From: Clostridia bacterium | Lineage (GTDB): Bacteria; Bacillota; Clostridia; Oscillospirales; CAG-272 | Reading direction: 5' to 3' | Assembly (NCBI GenBank): GCA_017443595.1 | Contig: JAFSYU010000033.1 | Span: 78,549-142,548, forward strand | Length of the DNA: 64,000 nt | Shown: positions 1-14,600 of the stretch, one piece after another | Layout of the letters: each line of letters opens with the position of its first letter | Position numbering within the stretch: the first letter of the stretch is position 1 | Program-made: the position numbers and the translations under genes | The notes under the pieces: model-generated | Told to the model about the DNA's origin: nothing | The model's database searches: none | What the model saw: only the letters and a program-made list of their open reading frames with translations

Positions 1-2745
1 GACAAGCTCGTGGTCTTTACCGGCGTTTCAGGCTCGGGCAAATCATCGCTCGCGTTTGATACGCTGTACGCGGAAGGTCACAGGCGTTTCGTAGAATCGC
101 TTTCCGCATACGCGCGTATGTTTTTAGGGCAGATGGACAAGCCGGATATAGATTTTATAGAAGGGCTTTCCCCGTCTATTTCAATAGACCAGAAGACGAC
201 GTCCAAAAACCCGCGTTCCACCGTAGGAACGGTCACGGAGATATACGATTATCTCCGTCTTATATTTGCGCGCATAGGCATCCCGCACTGCCCGGTCTGC
301 GGCAAAGAGATACGTATGCAGACGACTGATACGATAATATCAAAGATCCTGACGCTTGAAAACGGCACGCGCTTTGAGGTGTGCGCTCCCGTCGTGCGCG
401 GCAAAAAAGGAATGCACAAAAAGGTGTTTGAGGACGGCAACAAAGCCGGTTACGCCCGCGTCCGCGTTGACGGGAATATGTACGATATAAACGACGATAT
501 AGACCTTGACAAAAACGTAAAGCACAATATAGAAATAATTGTAGACCGCCTTATAATGAAGGACGGCATAAGGCCGCGTCTTTCCGACTCGGTAGAAAGC
601 GCGCTCAAATTGGCGGAAGGCAATCTGCTTATAAGAGTTGCGGGAGACGACGAGCGCGTTATGACGTTTTCGCAGAATTACGCGTGCGAGGAACACGGCA
701 TCAGCTTCGGCGAACTTCAGCCGCGTATGTTCTCTTTCAACGCACCGTACGGCGCGTGCGAAAAATGCAGCGGTTTAGGCATGAGCCTGACGATCTCGCC
801 CGATAAGATAATACCGAACAGAAAACTGTCTTTGCGCGAAGGTGCTATCGCCGTAAACGGCTTCAAATCTCTTGACGACGAGACGTGGTCCGGCCCTTTA
901 TACGAAGCGGCGATGAAACCGTTCGGCGTAGATCTTGACACGCCTATTAAAGACTATCCGAAAGAAGCGTATCAGGCGCTCATGTACGGCACCGGCGCGC
1001 AGATGTATAAAATTGACAGATATTTTGACAAGGTGATACACCATCAGACCGTCCCGTTTGCCGGAGTTATACCGACTATAGAGAGCAGAAGGAACAGCTA
1101 TCCCGACTATTACGAGCAGTTTACGGAGGAAATACCGTGCGAGGCGTGCCACGGTATGCGTCTTAAACCGGAGATCTTAAGCGTCACCGTCGGCGGTAAA
1201 AACATACACGAGATATGCTCCATGTCCGTTTCCGACTGCCTTGATTTTTTCAACGGCATCGTCTTTGACGATACCGAATGGCAGATAGCGCGCGAAATAG
1301 TAAAAGAGATAAAGGCAAGGCTCGGATTCTTAAAGTCCGTAGGCCTTGAATATCTGACGCTTTCACGCAAAGCCGGCTCACTTTCCGGCGGCGAGGCGCA
1401 GAGGATAAGGCTTGCAACGCAAATAGGATCGTCGCTTGTCGGCGTCTTATATATACTTGACGAGCCGAGCATAGGTCTTCACAGCCGCGACAACGGCAAG
1501 CTCATAGCCACGCTCAAAAAGCTGCGCGATTTAGGCAACAGTCTTATAGTCGTTGAGCACGACGAGGAGACGATGCTTGAATCCGATTATATCATAGACG
1601 TCGGACCGGGAGCGGGCGTACACGGCGGTCAGATAGTCGCCGCGGGAACGCCGGACGAGATAAAGAAAAACGAAAACTCGCTCACAGGTCAGTATTTATC
1701 GCATAAAAAGACCATACCCGTACCGGACAAAAGAAGAGAGGGCAACGGCGGTATCCTGCGCGTTATAGGCGCGAGAGAGCATAATTTAAAGAATATCAAC
1801 GTTGATTTTCCGCTCGGCTGCTTTATATGCGTCACGGGCGTTTCCGGCTCCGGCAAATCGTCTCTTGTAAACAGCATACTGGCTAACGCTTTGCTGCGCG
1901 AGCTTAACGGTGCGTACGCCATACCCGGCGCGCACGACGAGATAGAGGGAATGGAGCAGCTTGACAAGGTCATAGTTATCGACCAGAGCCCGATAGGCAG
2001 AACGCCGCGCTCCAATCCCGCGACGTATACGGGGCTTTTCGCGGAGATAAGAAATCTGTTTGCCTCCACGAGAGAAGCGAAAATCCGCGGCTACGGCGCC
2101 GGCAGATTTTCGTTCAACGTCAAGGGCGGACGCTGTGAAGCGTGTGAGGGCGACGGCGTAAAGAAGATAGAAATGCACTTTTTGCCGGACGTTTACGTAA
2201 AATGCGACGTCTGCCGCGGCAAACGTTACAACGCGGACACGCTTGAAGTGAAATACAAGGACAGATCCATATACGACGTGCTTGAAATGACCGTTGAAGA
2301 GGGCGTGGAGTTTTTCTCCGCGGTACCGAAAACAGCGGCAAAGCTTAAAACGCTCAATGAAGTAGGCCTCGGATATATCAAGATCGGTCAGTCGTCAACG
2401 ACTTTGTCCGGCGGCGAGGCGCAGAGAGTAAAACTTGCTACGGAGCTTTCACGCCGTCCTACCGGTAAAACGGTCTATATTCTCGACGAGCCGACTACGG
2501 GACTTCACGCGGACGACGTCAAAAAGCTGATAACGATACTGCAAAGACTTACCGATTCCGGCAATACGGTTATAGTAATAGAGCATAACCTTGACCTTAT
2601 CAAAAACGCGGACTATATCATAGATTTAGGTCCCGAAGGCGGAGACAACGGAGGAACGGTAATAGCCGCCGGTACGCCGGAGCAGGTCGCTGAAAACGAA
2701 GCGTCGTTTACCGGTCAGTATCTGAAAAAGGTGTTGAACAAATGA
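1..2745 (+). CDS. uvrA: UvrA, excinuclease ABC subunit A (5' end cut by window edge)
   Basis: This is the DNA-damage-sensing ATPase of nucleotide excision repair; it works as a dimer with UvrB in the cytoplasm. The frame is open from base 1, so roughly the first 25 residues lie outside the window. Visible are two ABC ATPase modules: a Walker [10 protein letters not shown] at the start and again near residue 615, and LSGGEAQR signatures near residues 460 and 800. The zinc-binding sites are CPVC near residue 98 and the CEACEGDG and CDVC pairs near residues 710-740. Length and motif order match full UvrA. The stop overlaps the next start by 4 bases (ATGA), so the HIRAN gene is probably translationally coupled. 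Confidence 0.98.
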   Translation, partial: DKLVVFTGVSGSGKSSLAFDTLYAEGHRRFVESLSAYARMFLGQMDKPDIDFIEGLSPSISIDQKTTSKNPRSTVGTVTEIYDYLRLIFARIGIPHCPVCGKEIRMQTTDTIISKILTLENGTRFEVCAPVVRGKKGMHKKVFEDGNKAGYARVRVDGNMYDINDDIDLDKNVKHNIEIIVDRLIMKDGIRPRLSDSVESALKLAEGNLLIRVAGDDERVMTFSQNYACEEHGISFGELQPRMFSFNAPYGACEKCSGLGMSLTISPDKIIPNRKLSLREGAIAVNGFKSLDDETWSGPLYEAAMKPFGVDLDTPIKDYPKEAYQALMYGTGAQMYKIDRYFDKVIHHQTVPFAGVIPTIESRRNSYPDYYEQFTEEIPCEACHGMRLKPEILSVTVGGKNIHEICSMSVSDCLDFFNGIVFDDTEWQIAREIVKEIKARLGFLKSVGLEYLTLSRKAGSLSGGEAQRIRLATQIGSSLVGVLYILDEPSIGLHSRDNGKLIATLKKLRDLGNSLIVVEHDEETMLESDYIIDVGPGAGVHGGQIVAAGTPDEIKKNENSLTGQYLSHKKTIPVPDKRREGNGGILRVIGAREHNLKNINVDFPLGCFICVTGVSGSGKSSLVNSILANALLRELNGAYAIPGAHDEIEGMEQLDKVIVIDQSPIGRTPRSNPATYTGLFAEIRNLFASTREAKIRGYGAGRFSFNVKGGRCEACEGDGVKKIEMHFLPDVYVKCDVCRGKRYNADTLEVKYKDRSIYDVLEMTVEEGVEFFSAVPKTAAKLKTLNEVGLGYIKIGQSSTTLSGGEAQRVKLATELSRRPTGKTVYILDEPTTGLHADDVKKLITILQRLTDSGNTVIVIEHNLDLIKNADYIIDLGPEGGDNGGTVIAAGTPEQVAENEASFTGQYLKKVLNK

Positions 2746-3146
2746 ACTCACCCGATCTGTTTTCAGTAAACAACAGATGCTTCGTCGGCAAATTGCGCGT
2801 CAAAGGCATATATCAGACCGGCAAGCGCAGGATGATACGCGACAATACGGAAAAAGCGGACGAGCTTTCGCTGAAGCGCGAATACGATAACAAATACGAC
2901 GAGTTTGCCGTAGCCGTATACGACAGATTCGGCAATAAGATAGGTTATCTTGAAAAGGGTGAAAACGAGGAGACCGCGTTTTATATGGACGGAGGTCACG
3001 AGTGTATCGCCGTCGTATCGGATATCGACAAAAAGAGCGCGACGGTCGGCATAATGGTAGACGTGTTCTGCATAGCGGACAAAGAGACAATGAAAAACCT
3101 TAACGCTCTGTATGAGCAGTATTTAAGATCACAAATAGAATTATAA
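2742..3146 (+). CDS. Stand-alone HIRAN-domain protein
   Basis: A 134-aa soluble protein made up almost entirely of a HIRAN-type domain (about residues 12-110): an [14 protein letters not shown] opening strand, the [15 protein letters not shown] segment and the NKIGYLE segment typical of the family. HIRAN domains are known from Rad5/HLTF-type repair proteins, where they bind DNA ends. The start ATG overlaps the uvrA stop codon, which points to co-translation and, by inference, a link to nucleotide excision repair. The biochemical role is not known. There is no signal peptide or membrane segment. Confidence 0.8.
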   Translation: MNSPDLFSVNNRCFVGKLRVKGIYQTGKRRMIRDNTEKADELSLKREYDNKYDEFAVAVYDRFGNKIGYLEKGENEETAFYMDGGHECIAVVSDIDKKSATVGIMVDVFCIADKETMKNLNALYEQYLRSQIEL

Positions 3147-3157
3147 AAGGAAGCACA

Positions 3158-4267
3158 ATGAACAAAAAAGAGATAAATGAAATAAGACGCCGCCTTACGA
3201 CTGAAGAAAGCGGCGCGGACTGCATAAGAGGATGTTATATAAGTGAAAGACGTGAGATAATATCGGAATTTGAGCTGCCGTTATCCGTATTTCCGGACGA
3301 CGAGTGCGAAAGATATTTCACCCTGTTTAAAAAAGTATTATCCGGCGGTATAGGCAAAAATCTTATAAACGTGGATTTTACCACAAAACAGGTGACGGAC
3401 GGCGAGGAACAGAAACTTTTATACAGCCTGCGCGACGGTATCTCGGGCGATAACGCGTCGCTTCACACGTTTTATGAAAAGATTGTCCCGTCCATCCCGG
3501 GCGATCAAAAATGCGTGCTTTTGATGCTGCATGAAAACTATGACATACCCGGCAAAGACGGAGATTCCACGGAAGTATTCCGTTACGTCATATGCGCCTT
3601 GTGTCCGGTAAAAGAAAAAGACAGCGGTCTTTGCTATGAGTTTGACAGTAAGCAGTTCCGCACAAAAGCAAAAGAGCATACCATATGCCCGCCCGAATTC
3701 GGTTTCATGTACCCGAGATTCGATAACAGATGTTCAAATATTTACGGCAGTTTGTATTATACTAAAAACGCCTCCGGCAAAAACTCGTTTACGGACGCCG
3801 TCTTCGCATCGGAGCTTCCGATGCCGGCGGCGGAGCAGAAGGAGACTTTCGGCGACGTTTTGCGCGGCGCGGTCGCGGACCAGTGCAGCTTTGAACTTGT
3901 TCAGACCGTGCGCGACCATATAAGCGACGTTATAGAAAACTACAAAAAGGACAAATTCGCGGACGAGCCGCCGGTGATCACAAAAACGGATATATGCGAT
4001 CTGCTCCGCGGCTGCGATATTACGGAAGACCATATTACCGCGTTTTCCGAAGAATATGACGAGAATTTCGGCAAAGGTACGGAGCTTACGCCCGGCAACC
4101 TTATGGATCTGAAAAAGCTCGAATTCAAAAACGACAGCATGGTAATAAAAATAGACCCGGAAAGACCGGATCTTGTTGAGGTAAAAGTCATAGACGGAGT
4201 AAAATACATAGTTATCCGCGTTGAAGACGGCGTAACGTGCAACGGGATAGATATAAAAATAAAATGA
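3158..4267 (+). CDS. DUF4317 family protein
   Basis: A 369-aa soluble protein resembling the DUF4317 family of Clostridia, recognised from its N-terminal EINEIRRRL segment followed by DCIRGCYISE. Function is unknown. It follows the HIRAN gene after 11 bases with a good ribosome site (AAAGGAAG), and its stop overlaps the start of the methyltransferase gene (ATGA), so the uvrA-HIRAN-DUF4317-methyltransferase series reads as one operon. No catalytic motif, signal peptide or membrane helix is visible. Confidence 0.8.
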   Translation: MNKKEINEIRRRLTTEESGADCIRGCYISERREIISEFELPLSVFPDDECERYFTLFKKVLSGGIGKNLINVDFTTKQVTDGEEQKLLYSLRDGISGDNASLHTFYEKIVPSIPGDQKCVLLMLHENYDIPGKDGDSTEVFRYVICALCPVKEKDSGLCYEFDSKQFRTKAKEHTICPPEFGFMYPRFDNRCSNIYGSLYYTKNASGKNSFTDAVFASELPMPAAEQKETFGDVLRGAVADQCSFELVQTVRDHISDVIENYKKDKFADEPPVITKTDICDLLRGCDITEDHITAFSEEYDENFGKGTELTPGNLMDLKKLEFKNDSMVIKIDPERPDLVEVKVIDGVKYIVIRVEDGVTCNGIDIKIK

Positions 4268-5457
4268 GAGATCATAAAACTGCAAGAATAACGGAAAAAG
4301 CGGAGAAGACCGCACGCGCCGGTCATCCGTGGATATACGCGGACGAGGTCATCTCGGTAGACGCCGGATATGAAAACGGCGATATAGTTGACGTTTACGG
4401 CAAAAAGGGCAAGTATATCGGCTCCGGTTTTATAAACGACAATTCAAAGATCAGAATAAGGATCATATCAAGAAACGCAAACGATAAGTTTGATAATGAA
4501 TTCTGGGCTCGCCGCGTAAAATACGCGCTCGATTACAGAAAGACCGTCATGCCGGGCGACGATTTCAAATGCTGCCGCCTTATATTCGGAGAAGCGGATA
4601 CGTTCCCCGGTCTTACCGTTGACAGATTTGAAAACGTGCTTGTTACCGAGGTCCTGAGCCTTGGCATAGAGCAGAGAAAAAGCGTTATTTACGACGCGCT
4701 TTTATCGGCTTTGCCGGAGATAACCGCGTTATACGAGCGCAGCGATTCCGATATAAGAACGCTTGAAGGCATGGAAAAGCACTGCGGTTTCTATTACGGA
4801 GAAGGCGACGGCTTTGTGACGATAAAAGAAAACGGCATTTTGTATAACGTTGACTATATAAACGGGCAGAAGACCGGGTTTTTCTTAGATCAGAAATACA
4901 ACAGAGCCGCCGTCGGAAGGATCGCAAAAGGCAAAAAGGTGCTTGACTGCTTTACGCATACAGGCGCGTTTGCTTTAAACGCCGCAAAAGGCGGCGCAAA
5001 GAGCGTTACGGCAGTTGATATTTCGGAAAAAGCTACAGAAGACGCAAAAGCAAACGCAAAGTTAAACGGAATTGACGGTATAGACTTTGTCTGCGCAGAC
5101 GTTTTTGATTATCTTACAGGACTGTATAATGAAAATAAAAAAATATATGACTTTATAATCCTCGATCCGCCGGCTTTCACCAAGTCAAGAGATACGATAA
5201 AAGACGCTATGAGAGGGTATAAGGAGATAAACTTAAAAGCCATGCGCCTGCTTCCGCGCGGCGGTTACCTCGCCACCTGTTCATGCTCTCACTTCATGCG
5301 CGACTCTATCTTCTGCCGGATGATACACGCCGCCGCGGACGATGCCGGAATATCCCTGCGCCAGATAGAAGCGCGTCAGCAGTCGCCGGACCACCCGATC
5401 CTCTGGAACGTGCCGGAGACCGATTATCTGAAATTCTATATATTCCAGATAGTATAA
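4264..5457 (+). CDS. Class I rRNA methyltransferase, RlmI/RlmK type (PUA + SAM domain)
   Basis: A SAM-dependent cytosine-5 23S rRNA methyltransferase of the RlmI family. The N-terminal PUA domain covers about residues 5-80 (HPWIYADEV; GKKGKYIGSGFIN). The Rossmann methyltransferase domain covers about 180-397, with GQKTGFFLDQ, VLDCFTHTGAFAL (SAM loop), the catalytic DPPAFTKS loop and the CSCSHFM motif whose cysteine fits the family. I chose the ATG at 4264, which overlaps the previous stop, over an in-frame GTG at 4237 because the PUA domain begins right after it. Last gene of the uvrA operon, followed directly by a terminator. Confidence 0.9.
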   Translation: MRDHKTARITEKAEKTARAGHPWIYADEVISVDAGYENGDIVDVYGKKGKYIGSGFINDNSKIRIRIISRNANDKFDNEFWARRVKYALDYRKTVMPGDDFKCCRLIFGEADTFPGLTVDRFENVLVTEVLSLGIEQRKSVIYDALLSALPEITALYERSDSDIRTLEGMEKHCGFYYGEGDGFVTIKENGILYNVDYINGQKTGFFLDQKYNRAAVGRIAKGKKVLDCFTHTGAFALNAAKGGAKSVTAVDISEKATEDAKANAKLNGIDGIDFVCADVFDYLTGLYNENKKIYDFIILDPPAFTKSRDTIKDAMRGYKEINLKAMRLLPRGGYLATCSCSHFMRDSIFCRMIHAAADDAGISLRQIEARQQSPDHPILWNVPETDYLKFYIFQIV

Positions 5458-5460
5458 AAA

Positions 5461-5480
5461 AAGCGAGGTTAACCTCGCTT
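5461..5480. terminator. Bidirectional rho-independent terminator
   Basis: A perfect 20-base palindrome (AAGCGAGGTT then AACCTCGCTT) with A-rich sequence on its left and TTT on its right. It sits between convergent genes, the methyltransferase (+) and beta-galactosidase (-), and can stop both. Confidence 0.85.
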
Positions 5481-5524
5481 TTGTGTTTATACGGTAGAGG
5501 TCGGCGCCCACGACGACCCGTGTC

Positions 5525-8509
<2,985 letters not shown>

Positions 8510-8566
8510 TTACAAACCTTTCTTATGTGTGAGGCTGACGCAAATACGCCAGCCTCGATTATTATA

Positions 8567-11500
8567 TTACTGTTTGAGCGTTAATTCGTACTCGTCAGCA
8601 CTGTCCATATTGACGACGAAAGCGAAAGAATAAGTGCCGTCTTCATCAAGGAATACGGAATATCCGTCATATCCGTGATCGCTGCAGAGACTGAATTCTA
8701 TATCTGCCCCGTCGGCTTTCGCGGTGATCTCCGGAAGTGTGTATTTTTCAAATCCGTATACTCTTACCGCGGCGTAGTTTTTGCCGCCGCTTATTTTAAA
8801 CGCCGCCTCGTTATTTACGGCTTTTACGGACGGTATGAAAACGTCTTTTACCGCCTCGCCCGATATGACCGTTATCTTATACGGGTCAATGCAGCTGTCT
8901 TCTCTTACGCCTCTGACGTTATCGTCGTTTTTGCTCGTTGAATAGCCCCAGGGCAATAGGATTATCTGCATTTCCATAACGTCGCCTTTTTTGAGCGTTA
9001 TCTCGTCAAGATCAAGTGAGAGCGAGCCGTAGTTGAGCGTGCCGTCGCAGACGTCGCGCAGGACGAAATTGCCGTCATATTTCTTGCCGCCCACGGTCAG
9101 ATCGCTGTTTATGACTATAAGCGCGAAGTTGACGGAATCCGTCTCACTTCCGCCGTAATAGTCGTAATACGGATATTCTTTGCCGAGTTTGACTGTCCTT
9201 TCGCCTTTCTTTACGTTTTCCGTTACAAGTTCGTTATTTTCATTAAGATAACCGACTTTTTTATATGCAACGCTTCTTCCGTCAAACGTAAAGAACGAGA
9301 AATCGTTTTTAAAATCCTTGATGCTCACGTCTTCAAGCACTTCAAGTTTGATATTATAATACGTTCTGTTCTCGTCCTTCTGCGGCATTTCCGTATGTCT
9401 GTACGTTGCCTTGATCTTGCCGTCGTCGGAGAGGTATTCCATATTTATATCAGCGTATACGGGACCGTAAGACGCGATGTCCGCGGATTGCGACTCGGAT
9501 CTGTAAGAATTGCCGTCGCTGTCTTTATACTGTAAGAAGTACAGTCTTCCGGCGCTCGTATGCTGCGGCTGACCCTGCCAGAGCGGCGCGGAGTTTGCGC
9601 GGAAATCGGGCAGCGTCCAGCCGTCTTTGCCGTATACGAAATACGGCGCTATACAGTTTGTCTCCGTTACGCCGACGGACAGGTGATAATAGCAGATGTG
9701 GAAAGCTATAAACGAAAGCTGTTTGAGCGGGAAGTTGCCCCAGTTCTGATACAGGTGCAGCATCGTATAGCTCTTTACCTCGTCTTTTGCTATCGTCAGC
9801 GGTAAATATACCTCGCCGTACGCCGTATCGTTCGGGTCGTAGAGCGGCTCTTCGATCTCGCCCTTGAAGTTTTTGCCCACCTCAAGCGGTATAGGCAGCA
9901 TAAGTTCGTTCTGATCTATAATAGCCGCACATTCAAGCATGCCGCCCGGCTCCGCTGACTGAACGTATATCGTTCTGTCAACAACGCCGTCACCGCTTAT
10001 GAGCGTATTCAGCTTATAGTGCTTGCCCTGTTCTCTGTAATACGCTTTGTTGAAATCAGAGCCGTTTATCGTAAAGCGGTAGCAGCCGACCAAAGCGTTG
10101 TAACCGACGTATTTAGAGCCGTTTTCCGATTTTGTTATATAAACGTCGGTAAGCGGATTGCGCTCGATATACGCTTCTTTTCTTAAATCGTTGAACTGAT
10201 GCGACGTTGTTGTATAGATCCTGTGACCGTAATATACGTCGCCTTTTATTTTGATCTTTCCGTTTATTTCTTTTCCGCGGGTTATGACGTAACTGCCGTC
10301 AATAAGCTCGACTCTGACGTATCCGTTATCTTCAAGCGCCGGCATTATGATGCCGAAAACGCCCGCGCCCTTTATATCAAAGCCTATATATTCGGTCGTT
10401 TCAAAATCAAAACCGTTCAGGTCCGATACCTCGCCGTCTTTGTTTTTCAAAACGAATTTTCTTACGGTGGAGGCGGGGATAAAGATCTGAGATTCAACGC
10501 GTCCGCCGTCTTCATATTCGGACGCCGCCACAATTCTTACAACTTCGTGCATCTTATCGGAATACGTATGGAAAACGCGCTCGAGCTGGAACGGGTTGGA
10601 AGAATCTCCGCGTTTTATTGCCTTTAATTCTTTTATTTCTATAATCTCTCCGTTTGCCTCGCCTATATCTATACGGAAGCCGGTGACGTAACCGGTATAA
10701 TCCGGTATTGCGGAAAGCGGAACCACAAACGTTACCCATTCACCGGAATTGAACCTGAAGCCGACGTTCTGATCTGCGTTATAACCGGTCTGAGCGCCGG
10801 CTATTATATAGAAATTGCCGCTTTGCGCAGTTTCGGTTTTCAGCGTTATCTGTATGGCGTCATATTCATTTGTGTTGAATCTTACCTCACCCATAACGTA
10901 CGGATCGTAAGAATCCTTTACCGTATAGGATAAAACGCCGTCTTCTCTTACGACTTTAGTTGTGTCGTGCGTCCTCCAGTTGGAAGAATTTGCTATTATA
11001 TCATAGCAGCTTTCGTTTTCAGCCATTTGCGTCTTTGCGCCGGACGCTACAAACATCTGATCGCAGAAGCGGAAATCGTAATAATAGTACCCTAACCTGT
11101 GGCTGTTCATACGGCCGTTGTTCAAAGATTCCGCGGAACTGTAAACCTTGCCGTCGTCAAGGATTATTTTAACGTCGGACGTGTTTTCAAAATACGCTTT
11201 TCCGTCCGCGTTACAGATCGCGGCAACGCCTATAGCACCTTCCGTTGACAGATCGTACAGAAGAGAAGCGTTTTTGTTTTCTATATAGAATTTACGGCGC
11301 TTGGCGTCCGTGAATCTGCCCTGCACTCCGTCCGCTATCGCGTTTGCGTAAGATACGGAAGAAGCCCAGTCCGCACCGCTTGCGTCAACGCTGCCCGGAT
11401 CTATCGGGTCGCGTTCTTGTTTTTCATAAAATACGGGTTCCTCGTCCACGATTATCTCCTCCGTCGTCTCAGCTTCCGTCTGCTGCTCCGTATCCGTTAT

Positions 11501-11617
11501 AGGATCCGTTGTGCCGTCGTTGTCCGTCGTTTCAACGACCGTTTCTTTACAGCCCGCAAATATGACGGACAAAAGCATGACAAACAGCAGAAGTAATGCG
11601 GTGATTTGTTTTTTCAT
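8567..11617 (-). CDS. Giant secreted lipoprotein, paralog 3 (family not recognised)
   Basis: A 1016-aa lipoprotein with signal peptide and lipobox (FAGC, Cys23), then a Thr/Glu-rich linker to about residue 65, then a long, aromatic-rich, beta-strand-rich body. It aligns end to end with the products at 11638-14772 and 14915-17974. Shared landmarks include NGVQG, LGYYYYDF, HTYPDKMHE, GFDIKGAGVFGIIMP, KEAYIERNPL, GDGVVDRTIY, LYQNWGN, GKDGWTLPDF, LPWG and a final KQ. Residues 230-350 look like a carbohydrate-binding beta-sandwich; this is inference. I do not recognise a glycosidase or peptidase motif. It starts 20 bases after the 1044-aa gene and precedes beta-galactosidase, so a glycan-binding or glycan-processing role is plausible but unproved. 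Confidence 0.75.
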   Translation of the reverse strand: MKKQITALLLLFVMLLSVIFAGCKETVVETTDNDGTTDPITDTEQQTEAETTEEIIVDEEPVFYEKQERDPIDPGSVDASGADWASSVSYANAIADGVQGRFTDAKRRKFYIENKNASLLYDLSTEGAIGVAAICNADGKAYFENTSDVKIILDDGKVYSSAESLNNGRMNSHRLGYYYYDFRFCDQMFVASGAKTQMAENESCYDIIANSSNWRTHDTTKVVREDGVLSYTVKDSYDPYVMGEVRFNTNEYDAIQITLKTETAQSGNFYIIAGAQTGYNADQNVGFRFNSGEWVTFVVPLSAIPDYTGYVTGFRIDIGEANGEIIEIKELKAIKRGDSSNPFQLERVFHTYSDKMHEVVRIVAASEYEDGGRVESQIFIPASTVRKFVLKNKDGEVSDLNGFDFETTEYIGFDIKGAGVFGIIMPALEDNGYVRVELIDGSYVITRGKEINGKIKIKGDVYYGHRIYTTTSHQFNDLRKEAYIERNPLTDVYITKSENGSKYVGYNALVGCYRFTINGSDFNKAYYREQGKHYKLNTLISGDGVVDRTIYVQSAEPGGMLECAAIIDQNELMLPIPLEVGKNFKGEIEEPLYDPNDTAYGEVYLPLTIAKDEVKSYTMLHLYQNWGNFPLKQLSFIAFHICYYHLSVGVTETNCIAPYFVYGKDGWTLPDFRANSAPLWQGQPQHTSAGRLYFLQYKDSDGNSYRSESQSADIASYGPVYADINMEYLSDDGKIKATYRHTEMPQKDENRTYYNIKLEVLEDVSIKDFKNDFSFFTFDGRSVAYKKVGYLNENNELVTENVKKGERTVKLGKEYPYYDYYGGSETDSVNFALIVINSDLTVGGKKYDGNFVLRDVCDGTLNYGSLSLDLDEITLKKGDVMEMQIILLPWGYSTSKNDDNVRGVREDSCIDPYKITVISGEAVKDVFIPSVKAVNNEAAFKISGGKNYAAVRVYGFEKYTLPEITAKADGADIEFSLCSDHGYDGYSVFLDEDGTYSFAFVVNMDSADEYELTLKQ

Positions 11618-11637
11618 TTGGTATCTCCCTTTGTTTT

Positions 11638-14600
11638 TTACTGCTTTATAAGCAGTTCGTATGATGTGTTTGCGTCCATATCGAGCGCAAAAGCGAATGA
11701 ATAAGTGCCGTCTTCGTCAAGGTATACCTGATAGCCGTCGTAACCGTTCGGACCGGCTAATTCAAACGGCTGCCATTCGTTTTCGACCTTGACCTTGATA
11801 TCCGGCAGCTTATAACCTGTAAAGCCGTAGACTCTTACAACGCCGTTGTTTCTGCCGCCGCTGAACGTGAACTCGGCAGTATTGTTCTCGGCTTTTACCA
11901 TGGGTATATAGGTGTCTTCAATAAGCGATCCTGTCTTTATATCGACTTTATAGGGATTTACGCAGGTATCTTCTCTTACCGCTTTAACGTTATCGTCGTT
12001 TACGCTCTTTGTCTCGCCCCACGGTAAAAGTATCATATCTATGTTTATCTTATCGCCCGCTTTTAGCGTCACGTTTTCAAGATCGAGCGTAAGCTCTATA
12101 TGAGTCTGTCCGGAGAGCGCGTTTTCACGGAACACCAGATTGCCCTCGTACTTTTTCCCGTCTATCGTAATGTCGTAATCCTTGATTATCAAAGCAAAGT
12201 TGACCGCGTCCGTGCTTTCGCTGCCCGGTACTTTGAAGTTGGGCTGGTAAACTGCGACGTACGGATGATCCGTGCCGAGCTTTACAAAGCGTGATATTCT
12301 TCTCTTTGTATCAACGTCTTCGGTAACAATCTGATCGTTCTCGTCAACGTAACTGATCTTTTTGTATATAGCTGACGCATATCTGCTGTCAAATTTGAAT
12401 ATTGTGAAATTCTTGCTGAAATTTTCAATCGTAACGTCTTTTTGCACTTCCATGCGTATCTCGTACAGTGTGCGGTTCTCGTCCGTCTGCGGAAGCTCGG
12501 TATGCCTGTACGTCGCGGTTATGGCTTCGTCGTCGGACAGATAATCCATTTTTATATCAGCGTATACGGGACCGGACGATATGATATTTGCCGACTGTGA
12601 TTCTGACATATAAATATCGCCTTTTGTTTTAGTGCTGTAGCTTAAGAAATACAGTCTGCCCGTTGAGGTATGCTGAGGCTGAGAAGCCCACATCGGCGCG
12701 GAATTCGCTCTGAAATCCGGCAGAGTCCAGCCGTCTTTTCCGAATACGTAATACGGCGCAATGCAGTTTGTTTCAGAAACGCCTATAGATAAATGGTAAT
12801 ACGGCTGAACAAAGCTGATGGATGAAAGCTGCTTCAAAGGCTTGTTTCCCCAGTTCTGATACAGATGAAGCACCGTGAACTTGCGGCTCTCGTCCTTACC
12901 TACCGCGACGGGAACGTAAGCCTCTCCGCCGAATGAATTGTCGTTTGGATCATAGCTTGATTCTTCTTTTTCACCAACGAAGTTTTTGCTTACCTGAACG
13001 GGTACGGGGAGCAGAGAATCGTCCTGGTCGAGCACCGCCGCGCATTCAAGCGCGCCGGAAGCCGTATAAACGTTGAAATATACCGTCCTGTCAACAACGC
13101 CGTCTCCGGTAGCAACTATATTGACCGCTATCTGCCTGTCCGGCGTCTGATTGTAGGCGTCAACAAAGCCTTCGCCCGTTGTGAAAACGTCGTAGCAGCC
13201 TCTTATCTTATTGTAAGGGAAAGCTTTTGAGCCGTACTGGTTTTTGATAAGCTGTATATCCTTTAACGGATTTCTTTCTATATACGCTTCTTTGCGCAGA
13301 TCGTTGAACTGGTGGCTGTCCGTCGTATAGATCCTGTGATAGACCTGAGCGGAGCCGTTCTGCACAAGCTTGCCTTCTATCTTTACCTCATGCGTTATAA
13401 CGTATTTGCTGTCTTTTATCTCCACTTTAACGGAGCCGTTCTGGTCTGACGGCATGATTATACCGAAAACGCCCGCGCCTTTTATATCAAAGCCGACGTA
13501 TTCAAGCTTGCTGAAATCAAAGTCGTCCGGTATGCCGTTGTATTCTTCGCCGTCGCCTTTGAGCACCATTTTGCGTACGGTTGAAACGGGTATTTCAGTT
13601 ACGGTGCCGAGCCAGCCGCCGCCGTCATACGCGTCTGTCGCAACGGCGCGGATCTGCTCGTGCATTTTGTCCGGATACGTGTGATACGATCTTTCAAGCA
13701 GAAGCGGGATGCGAACGCCGCCGCGCTTCAGAAGCTTCATTTCATATATCTCAACAACTTCTTTTGATTTTGTGCCGAGCACCACCTTAAAGCCTGTGAT
13801 TTTTCCGCTCAGGCTCTTCATGGCGGAAAACGGTATGACCATGGTCGTTTTTTCACCGGCGTTGAATCTGTGGACAAGCTGTCTGTCCGGACTGTAAACT
13901 CCGCCGCCGTTGACGAGCAGGAGCACGCTTAAAATATCGGACTGATCCGCTTTTACGGTTATCTGCATAGCGTCGTAGTCGTCCGGGGAAACGCTTATTC
14001 CTTTAAGTTCTATATACGGCTCGACAAGCGTGCTTACGGTGTATGATAATAAGCCGTTTTCGCATTTGAGATCTTTTACGTCGTTGCCTCTGAATTTATC
14101 GCCGTATTCCTGCAAAACGTCAATGCAGGCTTCGCCCTCCGTATACGTTTTTTTGGTATCCGGGTTGATGAAGACCTGATCGCGGAAATGAAAATCGTAG
14201 TAGTAATATCCCAGTCTCTGACTGTTCATCCTTCCGCTGTATAAAGATTCCGACGCAACGTAACGGTCGCCGTTTTCAAGTCTTATATACGCGTCCATCG
14301 TGTTTTCAAAATACGGCACGCCCTTTGAGTTTGTAAGAGCGTTTACTATCATTTTATCGTTCTGCAGCAGATGATACGTCAAAGACATATTTTTGTTGCT
14401 TATGGTATATCCGGTACGCGCGCCGTCCGTAAACTTGCCCTGCACGCCGTTTTTCAATTCGTTTGCGGTTTTTACGGACGCGTTCCAGTCAAGCTTTGAA
14501 AAGTCCGTATTTGCAATATCTATATTATCCTTTTCTTTGCCTGTGTAGAATACAGGTTCTTCGTCCGTTATATCCTCTTCTTCGGTCTGCGCTTCCGTGT

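Noticed and set aside
4237..4263. Upstream GTG start for the RlmI-type methyltransferase
   Set aside because: The extra residues do not belong to the PUA domain; the ATG at 4264 overlaps the preceding stop, which is typical for this operon.
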